Below the pieces are notes generated by a model that saw only the letters and a program-made list of their open reading frames with translations, made no database searches and was not told where the DNA came from. The translations under genes were made by a program, and so were the position numbers. A stretch of DNA of 64,000 nt from contig NZ_SUKF01000004.1 of NCBI RefSeq assembly GCF_005047655.1, positions 1 through 64,000 on the forward strand, given 5' to 3'. Positions 56,367 through 64,000 of the stretch are shown here, one piece after another (position 1 is the stretch's first letter; every line of letters starts with the position of its first letter). The stretch comes from Sinimarinibacterium arenosum. GTDB taxonomy: Bacteria > Pseudomonadota > Gammaproteobacteria > Nevskiales > Nevskiaceae.

Positions 56367-56500
56367 GATGCTCCTTTCCTGGCGTCGGCATTCTACCGAG
56401 CTGGCTGAGGCACGTCACGGCGGAATTACCCCTATGCCCGGTTCATTTACGCCTTCGATTAAACTTTATGAACAAAAGCATCAGCTGAACTGGGGAGAGA

Positions 56501-57373
56501 ATGACGATCACGGTACCCGAAGGGAACGGGCAGCCGAGACCGGGGGACGGCGACGCCCCGATCATGGGCGCTTTGCCAGAGACCTGGCCGGATCTGCTGC
56601 AGTTGTGGCGACCGCGTGATCTCTGGCTCTTTCTGAGCAAAGTCGCTTTCCGCAAGACCGGGCGCGTCGTGCTGCCGGCCGGGCTGCGACTGAATGTCGC
56701 CTTGCCGGCATATGTGCTTCTGGAATTCCACAATCTACCCAACGGAAACTATTCAAAGCGGATCACCCGCGGCTACAGCCGCGGCTTCGATCGCGTCATG
56801 CTGGGCGAAATGCGTCGCGGTCGTGCCGCCCTGGCTCAAACCCTGAAACACTGCACCCGGGTTGCCGACATGGGCTGCGGCGACGGCAGCTCCACTGCAG
56901 CACTCAAGGCAGCCGGCGTTGGACAGGTCCTGGGCATTGATGCCTCACCGTACCTGCTCAGCCACGCAAAGAATTCATACCCCGAGTTGTCATTCCAGCA
57001 AGGCCTGGCCGAGCGCACCCTTCTGCCCCCATCCTCCCTCGACGGCATCAGCGCCTGCTATCTGTTCCATGAGCTGCCACCACCAGCCGCCGAGCAGGCG
57101 CTGCAGGAGTTCGCACGCGTGCTGCGCCCTGGCGGCCGTCTCAGTCTCCTGGAACCCTCTGACATGCAGTTCGTAGCTGGCCCACGCGAGCTGTGGCGCA
57201 AATTCGGCTGGCGCGGCTTATATTTCCGCGCTCTGGCGCACTTCGTCAACGAGCCATTTGTGCGGGCGTGGCACGCCCGAAAGATCGAGCAGTGGCTATG
57301 CGCAAACGAATTTGAGCTGCTCGACGATCAATCGCTGTTTCCATCGCGCCTGATCGTTGCCCAGCGCCGCTGA
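56501..57373 (+). CDS. Class I SAM-dependent methyltransferase
   Basis: 290 aa, ATG 56501 with GGGAGAG upstream. The SAM-binding motif I is VADMGCGDGSSTAALK, motif II region LGIDASPYLLSHAKN, and a post-II loop FHELPPPAAEQALQ with EFARVLRPGGRLSLLEP. The N-terminal 100 residues carry KSFR/GRVVLPAGL-like segments that are unassigned. A UbiE-like or small-molecule methyltransferase; the substrate is not evident. It is divergent from lpd (134 bp between). Confidence 0.75.
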   Translation: MTITVPEGNGQPRPGDGDAPIMGALPETWPDLLQLWRPRDLWLFLSKVAFRKTGRVVLPAGLRLNVALPAYVLLEFHNLPNGNYSKRITRGYSRGFDRVMLGEMRRGRAALAQTLKHCTRVADMGCGDGSSTAALKAAGVGQVLGIDASPYLLSHAKNSYPELSFQQGLAERTLLPPSSLDGISACYLFHELPPPAAEQALQEFARVLRPGGRLSLLEPSDMQFVAGPRELWRKFGWRGLYFRALAHFVNEPFVRAWHARKIEQWLCANEFELLDDQSLFPSRLIVAQRR

Positions 57374-57400
57374 GCCCTAACAATCCCGACCTGCCCGACG

Positions 57401-58294
57401 TCAGGCTGCGACAGTTACCTCCATCACCGCATCCGCAGCGGTGATGGCGTCACCGCTACGCTCAAATGTCTCGACCCAGCGGTGGTACAACTCGAGCTGC
57501 CCCTGTTGCCACGGATGGAACCCCGGCCGGAAATAGCTCAGATAGTGCCGCATCAGTCGCGGATACAGGCCCCCGGGACCGTACAGCCACCACAGACCCT
57601 TGATCCAGACCCGCGGACGATGCTTCAGTCCGTCAACCTTGAACATGTGCGCCATGATCAGGAACACATGTAGCGGGAACGTGAACGACACCTGCAACAT
57701 GCTGAGAATGCGCGTCAGGTATCCGCCACGCGCCACTTTCTTGTAGACGTCGAAGGCCACCGCCTTGTGTTCGATTTCCTCGACCGCGTGCCAGGCGTAC
57801 ATCGCACGAATGCGTGGATCAGCCTTGTCAAACATGCCGTTGCCGAAAAAACCATGCGCCATCAGCGCGGTCATGTGTTCTGCCGCAGCGGTCTGGCCCA
57901 GCGTGAAGGTCTTCGGAAAATAGCGCCGAAAAAAACCGAACATCACCTCTTTCTGGCGCTCCAGAATGTGGTCAACCGCAATGCCCTGCGCTTTGAGGCG
58001 GTTGTTGAAGCGGGTATGCACAATGCCGTGCTGCCCTTCCTGGTACATGAAATCCTTGACCTGTGCCGCCAGCTCGGGATCGTCGATACCATCGCGGTAG
58101 TCGCGCACACAGGCTATGAAGAATTTTTCCCCCTCGGGAAACAGCAGGGACATCGCGTCGAAGAAGCGGGACTTGAACGCGTCTCCGCCGAACCAGTAGC
58201 GCGGAATATCGCCGTCCAGGCCGAAATCCGGTCCCTTGCGCTGCACGATCGTATGGGCGTTGGAGTCCATTGGCAGATACATTTCCGTGTTCAT
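57401..58294 (-). CDS. PF10118-family metal-dependent hydrolase
   Basis: 297 aa. Ferritin-like ligand residues are visible in FMYQEGQHGIVH and in AWHAVEEIEHKAVAFDVY, the signature of the 'predicted metal-dependent hydrolase' family PF10118. The N-terminal RYWFGGDAFKSRFFDAMSLLFP is also typical. Members occur near fatty-acid and lipid genes in gammaproteobacteria. It is just downstream of an AraC-type gene in the same direction, with CCCTGG-N6-CCAGGG at 58334-58351 between, a candidate operator. Substrate unknown. Confidence 0.78.
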   Translation of the reverse strand: MNTEMYLPMDSNAHTIVQRKGPDFGLDGDIPRYWFGGDAFKSRFFDAMSLLFPEGEKFFIACVRDYRDGIDDPELAAQVKDFMYQEGQHGIVHTRFNNRLKAQGIAVDHILERQKEVMFGFFRRYFPKTFTLGQTAAAEHMTALMAHGFFGNGMFDKADPRIRAMYAWHAVEEIEHKAVAFDVYKKVARGGYLTRILSMLQVSFTFPLHVFLIMAHMFKVDGLKHRPRVWIKGLWWLYGPGGLYPRLMRHYLSYFRPGFHPWQQGQLELYHRWVETFERSGDAITAADAVMEVTVAA

Positions 58295-58488
58295 GCCTGC
58301 GACTCTAGTGACATGCCTCCGCAGCGGCTATGACCCTGGACGACGCCAGGGAACATTTCACGACATCAACGTGGGATTTCAGTGACGACCAGCGCGGTCC
58401 CGGCTCCGCGGAAACGTGGACTTTTCCCGGCCATTGGAATAGCGAACGGAACCTGCGATCTAACGACAAATCCAGCGCCAGATCGGCG

Positions 58489-59517
58489 TCAACCGCTCCG
58501 GCGATCCCTGAATCCACTCGGAGACACGCCGGCCCAGCGGGTAAACGCACGGGTGAAACTGCGCCGATCGGAGAAGCCCAGCTGTTCGCTGATCGCCTCC
58601 AGATCGGCCTGAGCGTTCTGCAGCGCGCGCAATGCCAATCGATAGCGCACGCGATCACGGATCGCACCATACGCCTGCCGCTCGTCTCCCAGACGACGTT
58701 GCAGGGTGCGCGCATGCAATCCGAGTCGCCGCGAAACCGCATCGATGCCCAGCTTCAGCAACTTCGGTTCCTGCTCGAACGCGGCCTCGATGGCCGCAAC
58801 CAATCCGGTTGTCCGCGGCGGCATTTGCGCCAACCGTTGCAGCACTCGGCGCTCTGCCTGCTGATGGAGGCTCGGAAACGCGCCGTCCAGCGGGCGATCA
58901 AGCCTGGCCTGCGGGATTTCCAAGGCGTTATCGAGCTGATCAAAGGTCACCGGGACCCGGAAGAACTCGGCATAGGCTCGAACATAGCTCGGTTGCGCAT
59001 AGCGGAAACGCAGCCGCGTGAACGGCTCGATGTCGGCGGCGAGCATGCGGCCGAACTTGGCCACGGCGGCAAAGATCGATTCAATGAAATAGCGATCCTG
59101 CGGTGTCATCGAACCATTGCCGCCGACGAGAACCAGTGCAGCTGTGTCACCTGTTTCCTCAAGGCGGAATTCGATCATCGGGTTGATCAACTCGCGCACC
59201 CACACGAAAACGTGCATGGCCTGTCGCAAACTCGGGCTCGTCGCCAGGAATGTCCCGATATCCGGCAGGTAGTCGAACGCGAAGGTGTCGCCCAGCACGA
59301 ACGGAAAGTGCTGCGAACGCGCCGCGGCGACACAGTCCTCCATGACCAAGCCCAACTGTGGCGCCGTGATCGTGGCGTCCTCAAGATGAATCAGATCGGT
59401 CGGTACCGCGTAACGATCGAAGATCGGTTGGATATTGAAACCACAAACCGTCGCCGCCTTGACCCAGTTGGGCAAAGTGATGAACGGCAGCGGCTGATGA
59501 TGCATGGGCTTCGACAT
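58489..59517 (-). CDS. AraC-family regulator with N-terminal arabinose-binding-type domain
   Basis: 342 aa from ATG 59517; a start at 59601 would add residues matching no family and is less likely. The N-terminal ligand domain (about residues 20-190) is of the 'Arabinose_bd' class used by OruR/LuxR-like and fatty-acid or choline regulators. The C-terminal double helix-turn-helix shows HARTLQRRLGDERQAYGAIRD and RRSFTRAFTRWAGVSP. It is likely to control the PF10118 gene 194 bp downstream. Confidence 0.85.
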   Translation of the reverse strand: MSKPMHHQPLPFITLPNWVKAATVCGFNIQPIFDRYAVPTDLIHLEDATITAPQLGLVMEDCVAAARSQHFPFVLGDTFAFDYLPDIGTFLATSPSLRQAMHVFVWVRELINPMIEFRLEETGDTAALVLVGGNGSMTPQDRYFIESIFAAVAKFGRMLAADIEPFTRLRFRYAQPSYVRAYAEFFRVPVTFDQLDNALEIPQARLDRPLDGAFPSLHQQAERRVLQRLAQMPPRTTGLVAAIEAAFEQEPKLLKLGIDAVSRRLGLHARTLQRRLGDERQAYGAIRDRVRYRLALRALQNAQADLEAISEQLGFSDRRSFTRAFTRWAGVSPSGFRDRRSG

Positions 59518-59626
59518 CGCACGGCAGTATGCCGCAGGTGCCGGCGCACTCGCCCTGAAACGAACCGGGCCCGCATTGCGGGCCCGGAAATACAGCGACA
59601 AGAATCTGGTGCCTGCGCGGCAGCCG

Positions 59627-60820
59627 TTACAGCTGCAACAGGATCTTGGCCGGATCCTCGAGACTTTCCTTCATCGTGCGCAGACCGACAACCGCCTCAC
59701 GGCCGTCGATAATGCGATGGTCGTAGCTCATGGCCAGATACATCATCGGCCGGATTTCGACGCGGCCGTCGACGGCGATGGGGCGCTCAATGATGCCGTG
59801 CATGCCCAGGATCGCTGATTGCGGAGGATTGATGATCGGCGTCGACAGCATCGAACCGAATACGCCGCCGTTGGTGATCGAGAACGTACCCCCGGTGAGA
59901 TCGTCCATCGTCAGCTTGTTGGCCTTGGCCCGCGTACCGAAGTCGGCAATCGCCTTTTCGATTTCGGCCATTGAAAGCTGATCCGCATCGCGCAGGATCG
60001 GCACGACCAGACCACGTTCGCTGGAAACTGCGATGCCAATGTCGTAGTAGCCGTGATAGATGATGTCGTTGCCGTCAACCGATGCATTGAGCACCGGGAA
60101 CTTCTTCAGCGCTTCTATCGCTGCCTTGACGAAGAACGACATGAAGCCGAGCTTGACGCCATGCGTCTTCTCGAAGGCGGTCTTGTACTTCGCACGCAGC
60201 TCCGACACAGCCTTCAAGTCGACTTCATTGAAGGTGGTCAGCATCGCCGTGCTGTTCTTGGCATCAAGCAGCCGTTCGGCAATGCGTGCGCGGATGCGCG
60301 TCATCGGAACACGCTGTTCCTCACGCGCGCCCGGCAACGGCGCCGGCGCCGATACGGTCGCGGGAGCGGGCGTTGCCGGCTTCGGCTGCGCCGCGTAGTT
60401 CTTGACGTCTTCTGGGGTCAGGCGCCCGCCCTTGCCGGTACCCGGAATCTGCGAGGCTGACAGTCCCATTTCCGACAGCAGTTTGCGTACAGCGGGACCC
60501 TGTGCGTCATTGTCGGCAGACGTCGTCACTGCGGGAGCAGCGGCGACGGCAGCTGCTGGAGGTGGAGTAGAAGCTGCTACCGCACCGGGCTCCAGCACAC
60601 CCAGGATGTCGCCCGCCTGAACCGTCGCGCCAGCTTCAATCCGCAGTTCGGTGAGCACACCGTCTTCGAGTGCAGGAACCTCCAGCATCACCTTGTCGGT
60701 TTCCAGATCGAGCAGGTTCTGTTCACGCTTGACCGTATCCCCCGCTTTGACATGCCAAGCCGCAATCGTTGCCGACGATACCGACTCCGGCAGGTTGGGA
60801 ACTTTGATTTCAATCGCCAT
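59627..60820 (-). CDS. sucB: Dihydrolipoyllysine succinyltransferase (2-oxoglutarate dehydrogenase E2)
   Basis: 397 aa. The lipoyl domain has [19 protein letters not shown] with the lipoylated lysine; a Pro/Ala linker follows; the peripheral subunit-binding domain has [19 protein letters not shown]; the catalytic domain contains [13 protein letters not shown] (His and Asp). It accepts succinyl from SucA. 62 bp after sucA. Confidence 0.96.
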   Translation of the reverse strand: MAIEIKVPNLPESVSSATIAAWHVKAGDTVKREQNLLDLETDKVMLEVPALEDGVLTELRIEAGATVQAGDILGVLEPGAVAASTPPPAAAVAAAPAVTTSADNDAQGPAVRKLLSEMGLSASQIPGTGKGGRLTPEDVKNYAAQPKPATPAPATVSAPAPLPGAREEQRVPMTRIRARIAERLLDAKNSTAMLTTFNEVDLKAVSELRAKYKTAFEKTHGVKLGFMSFFVKAAIEALKKFPVLNASVDGNDIIYHGYYDIGIAVSSERGLVVPILRDADQLSMAEIEKAIADFGTRAKANKLTMDDLTGGTFSITNGGVFGSMLSTPIINPPQSAILGMHGIIERPIAVDGRVEIRPMMYLAMSYDHRIIDGREAVVGLRTMKESLEDPAKILLQL

Positions 60821-60882
60821 GCGTGCTCCGATGCCTCGTTCTTTAGCTTTGCGTTATCTGGAACTGCCATACGCGGGTTGCG

Positions 60883-63735
60883 CTACATCACATTGCCGCC
60901 GCTGAGCGCCTCACGCACCACTTCTTCCTGCTGAATCTGGTGAACCTTGAGATAGCCGACCGCGGTCGTGGCGGAACCCTTGCGCGTTGCGTACAGCATG
61001 CGGTGCCCACTGCCAAGATAGGTCGCCAACCGGTGCTTGATCTGATACCAGGCGCCCTGATTTTCAGGCTCTTCCTGGCACCAGACGATATCCTTGGCCT
61101 TGGGGTAGCTGGCCAGCACGGCCTCATAGCCCTCGCGAGGGAACGGATACAGTTGCTCGATGCGCACCAGCGCCACGTGATCAAGCTTTTCTTTCTGCCG
61201 TGCCTGCAACAGATCGAAATAGACCTTGCCCGAGCAGAACACGACCCGCTTGACCTTGTTTGCGTCGAGCGCCTCGACTTCCGGAATGACCGGCTGGAAC
61301 CGACCCTTGGTGAGATCCTCGATCGATGAGACCGACAACGGATGACGCAGCAGTGACTTCGGCGTCATCACGATCAGGGGAAGGCGGTAGCCGCGCTTCA
61401 TCTGCCGCCGCAGCATGTGAAACATCTGCGCCGGCGTCGACGGCACGCAAACCTGCTGATTGTTCTCAGCGCACAACTGCAGATAGCGCTCGAGGCGCGC
61501 CGACGAATGCTCCGGCCCCTGCCCTTCATAACCGTGCGGCAGGAAGACCGTGAGACCGCACAGGCGCTCCCACTTGGCGTAGCCGCTGGCAATGAACTGG
61601 TCGAACAGCACCTGCGCTCCATTGGCGAAATCGCCGAACTGCGCTTCCCAGATCACCAGCGATTCAGGGTCAGTGGTGCTATAGCCGTACTCGAAGCCAA
61701 GCACACCCACTTCGGACAGCAGCGTATCGTTGACGTCGAATTTCGCGGCATCCTTGCTCAGGTGCTGCAACGGCGTATAACGCTCGCCAGTCTTGAAATC
61801 ATGCAAAGTAGCGTGACGATGGAAGAAGGTGCCGCGCCGTGCATCCTGCCCGGACAGGCGGACTGCAAATCCCTCATTGATCAGTGACCCGTAGGCCATG
61901 GTCTCTGCGAAACCCCAGTCCATCGGCAGCTTGCCGGCCGCCATCTGCTTGCGATCCTCGTAAATCTTGGCCACACGGGGATGCAGGGTGAAACCCTCTG
62001 GCAGGCTCAGCAAACGTTTGGACAGCGAACGCAACGCATCCTTGGTGATGGTGGTATCGACCGGGCTATCCCAACTGCCCTTGCGATACTTGGCCCAGTC
62101 GACCGTGTGCTTGTTGCCGACCAGACCGAGCGTCACACGCACAGCGTTTTCGCCCTTGTCGAGTCCCTCGCGATAGGCGTCGACCAATGACTCGGCCGCA
62201 CCCTTGACCAGATTGCCCTCTTCCTCGAGCTTGCGTGCGTAGACCGACAGTGGCGTCGGATGATTTTTGACCGCCTCATACATCACGGGCGACGTCACGG
62301 ACGGCTCATCCGCCTCATTGTGACCCCAGCGCCGATAGCAGCAGATATCGACAATGACGTCTTTGTGGAATTCGTTGCGGAAATCCATCGCCAGCCGCGT
62401 CACGAACACGACCGCTTCCGGATCGTCACCATTGACGTGGAAGACCGGCGCTTCAAGCATCTTGGCCAGATCGGTACAGTAACGTGACGTCCGCGCCTCT
62501 CGACCGGCCTCGGCTTCGATCGGATTGGGCGTGGTGAAACCAATCTGGTTATTGACGATGACGTGGACCGTGCCGCCCGTCCCGTAGCCACTGGAATGCG
62601 ACAGCTGCAAGGTTTCCATCACCACGCCCTGACCGGCGAACGCGGCATCACCGTGGATCAGAACGGGCACGATGCGGTGACCAATATCGTCGCGGCGCAT
62701 GGTCTGGCGGGCCTTGACTGAGCCTTCGACCACCGGATTGACGATTTCAAGATGTGACGGATTGAAAGCCAGCACCAGATGCAGGCGTTTGCCACTGACC
62801 TCGACATCGGTCGAGAAGCCCATGTGGTACTTGACGTCACCCGCCTTCTTCAACGCCTCGGCGGTGTACTTGCCCTCGAACTCGGCGAACAGATCCTTGG
62901 GTGACTTGCCAAGAATGTTGACCAGAACGTTGAGGCGACCACGGTGCGCCATGCCGATGACGATTTCCTCGACATCTCGCGCAGCGCAGGCATGCAGCAC
63001 TTCATCCAGCGCCGGGATCAGGGCATCGCCGCCTTCCAGCGAGAAACGCTTCTGTCCAACGTACTTGCGATGCAGATAGCGTTCCAGGCCTTCTGCCGCC
63101 ACCAGTTGGCGCAACACTTCCCGCTTGCGCTTGATCGGAACCTTGGGCTGAAACGCCATCGGCTCCAGGCGCTTCTGAATCCAGCGCTTCTCCTCTGTTT
63201 CGGTCAGATACATGTACTCCGCACCAATGGTGTCGGTGTACACCGCCTTGATCAGACGGATGATTTCCTTCAGCGGCAAGCGGTCAGCATCGATCGCCAG
63301 ACTGCCGGTGTTGAACACCGTTTCCATGTCCTCGGGACCCAGCCCGTGGAACGCCGGATCAAGATCTGGCACCTGCTGAATCGGAGCAAGCCCGAGCGGG
63401 TCGAGCTTCGCGGCCTGGTGACCACGCACGCGGTAGTAGTTGATCAGGCGCAGCACACCGGCCTGCTTTTCGGCTGCACGCGCGTCGAAGCCGGCTTCAG
63501 CCGCGACAACCCTGCGCGGCTCCCGCGCCAGACGCTCAAATCGTGCGACCACGCCGCTGTGCGCGGTTTCGCGAGGCGCACCCTGATCCTGAATCAGTCG
63601 GAAATAGGCACGCCAGCTCGGATCAACCGATTCCGGATCCTCCAGAAACTGCTCATAGAACGCCTCGATGTAAGGCGCATTGGCGCCCTGAATCGAGGAG
63701 GATTCGATGAAGGTGCTGTACTTGCTGCTCGCCAT
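60883..63735 (-). CDS. sucA: 2-oxoglutarate dehydrogenase E1
   Basis: 950 aa. The N-terminal PYEEYLEDP-like segment (FYEQFLEDPESVDPSWRAYF) binds E2. TPP-binding and catalytic regions include GMAHRGRLNVLVNILGKSP and the GDAAFAGQGVVMETLQLS motif. The C-terminal domain has VFCSGKVYFDLL and VRIEQLYPFP. It decarboxylates 2-oxoglutarate using thiamine diphosphate. Starts 53 bp after galU in the same direction. Confidence 0.97.
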   Translation of the reverse strand: MASSKYSTFIESSSIQGANAPYIEAFYEQFLEDPESVDPSWRAYFRLIQDQGAPRETAHSGVVARFERLAREPRRVVAAEAGFDARAAEKQAGVLRLINYYRVRGHQAAKLDPLGLAPIQQVPDLDPAFHGLGPEDMETVFNTGSLAIDADRLPLKEIIRLIKAVYTDTIGAEYMYLTETEEKRWIQKRLEPMAFQPKVPIKRKREVLRQLVAAEGLERYLHRKYVGQKRFSLEGGDALIPALDEVLHACAARDVEEIVIGMAHRGRLNVLVNILGKSPKDLFAEFEGKYTAEALKKAGDVKYHMGFSTDVEVSGKRLHLVLAFNPSHLEIVNPVVEGSVKARQTMRRDDIGHRIVPVLIHGDAAFAGQGVVMETLQLSHSSGYGTGGTVHVIVNNQIGFTTPNPIEAEAGREARTSRYCTDLAKMLEAPVFHVNGDDPEAVVFVTRLAMDFRNEFHKDVIVDICCYRRWGHNEADEPSVTSPVMYEAVKNHPTPLSVYARKLEEEGNLVKGAAESLVDAYREGLDKGENAVRVTLGLVGNKHTVDWAKYRKGSWDSPVDTTITKDALRSLSKRLLSLPEGFTLHPRVAKIYEDRKQMAAGKLPMDWGFAETMAYGSLINEGFAVRLSGQDARRGTFFHRHATLHDFKTGERYTPLQHLSKDAAKFDVNDTLLSEVGVLGFEYGYSTTDPESLVIWEAQFGDFANGAQVLFDQFIASGYAKWERLCGLTVFLPHGYEGQGPEHSSARLERYLQLCAENNQQVCVPSTPAQMFHMLRRQMKRGYRLPLIVMTPKSLLRHPLSVSSIEDLTKGRFQPVIPEVEALDANKVKRVVFCSGKVYFDLLQARQKEKLDHVALVRIEQLYPFPREGYEAVLASYPKAKDIVWCQEEPENQGAWYQIKHRLATYLGSGHRMLYATRKGSATTAVGYLKVHQIQQEEVVREALSGGNVM

Positions 63736-63787
63736 TGCCGTTGATCCGGTGAAACTGTGCGCGATCTTTCCGATGTCGAGCTTGCGC

Positions 63788-64000
63788 TCAGGCCCGGCTT
63801 TTCTTGGGGGTGCCCTGCCAATCGGCAGTCAGCCCGCGGAGGTACTCTCGAAAATCATCGGCGAGCTCGGGGTGTTTGAGCCCGTACTCGACATTGGCCC
63901 GCAGATAGCCCAGCTTCGAGCCGCAGTCGTAACGCGTGCCCTCGAACTCGTAAGCCAGTACGGTCTGCTCGTTGAGCATCGCGCTGATCGCGTCGGTGAG
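63788..64000 (-). CDS. galU: UTP-glucose-1-phosphate uridylyltransferase, C-terminal part (cut by window edge)
   Basis: About 70 codons of the 3' end remain; the gene runs off the right edge. LAYEFEGTRYDCGSKLGYL and ANVEYGLKHPELADDF are the typical C-terminal motifs of GalU. It makes UDP-glucose for envelope polysaccharides. The last 10 residues (basic QGTPKKSRA-like) are variable in the family. Confidence 0.9.
   Translation of the reverse strand, partial: LTDAISAMLNEQTVLAYEFEGTRYDCGSKLGYLRANVEYGLKHPELADDFREYLRGLTADWQGTPKKSRA

Noticed and set aside
58330-59712. Long plus-strand open frame opposite the AraC-type gene
   Set aside because: It overlaps the recognised AraC gene on the other strand, crosses its end and into sucB, and has no domain or proper ribosome site.

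Overview
The window (about 62% GC by eye, dense, mostly core genes) looks like the chromosome of a gammaproteobacterium. The evidence is the order ruvC-ruvA-ruvB-ybgC-tolQ-tolR-tolA-tolB-pal-cpoB-queE-queC, tig-clpP-clpX, sucA-sucB, a sigma-54 psp operon, orn, ppsR/ppsA, phhB and hemP. TonB receptors, the DUF1329/MMPL pair and a PF10118 hydrolase would fit a Nevskiales/Solimonadaceae-like or related lineage, but that placement is an inference.

Layout. 1-8760 is an accessory defence island. An IS3-family end (1-164) cuts the 3' remnant of hsdS. It is followed by a chain of overlapping genes (DUF262/HNH nuclease-like, Abi_C-like, short RhuM, AlbA_2/Schlafen-like ATPase), a second degraded rhuM copy and an intact hsdR. 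The island ends near an attachment-like dyad and two terminators. 9028-11956 is the phage-shock locus: pspF divergent from a sigma-54 promoter driving a small secreted protein, pspA, pspB and pspC. 11971-17443 holds an HD-like protein and a TetR regulator with an MMPL/RND exporter and a DUF1329 protein. 17592-20624 holds envelope small proteins and a PhoP/PhoQ-like two-component pair. 20697-25043 has orn, a HAD phosphatase, phhB, recR and a Tat-exported PhoD. 25160-29294 has ppsR and ppsA, an RNase T2 coupled to ppsA, and tRNA-Ala and tRNA-Glu.

29379-38277 is the most unusual part. A three-gene minus-strand operon (cytochrome c lipoprotein, Tat-exported FAD oxidase, Tat-exported DSD1-type PLP enzyme) diverges from a four-gene plus-strand operon (small membrane protein, Tat-exported class V PLP enzyme, TetR regulator, TonB-dependent receptor). 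A perfect 15-bp palindrome lies between them. I read it as an uptake and periplasmic oxidation system for an unknown amine or amino acid.

38362-41768 is clpX, clpP and tig. 41813-44452 carries tRNA-Leu, a Fur-type hemP promoter, hemP, hmuU, hmuV, tRNA-Pro and tRNA-Lys. 44499-54255 is the que/tol/ruv/yebC block. 54274-64000 holds a YfaZ-like porin, lpd, a methyltransferase, a PF10118 hydrolase with an AraC regulator, sucB, sucA and the 3' end of galU. Most features rest on recognised motifs, synteny and reading-frame continuity; no database search was possible.
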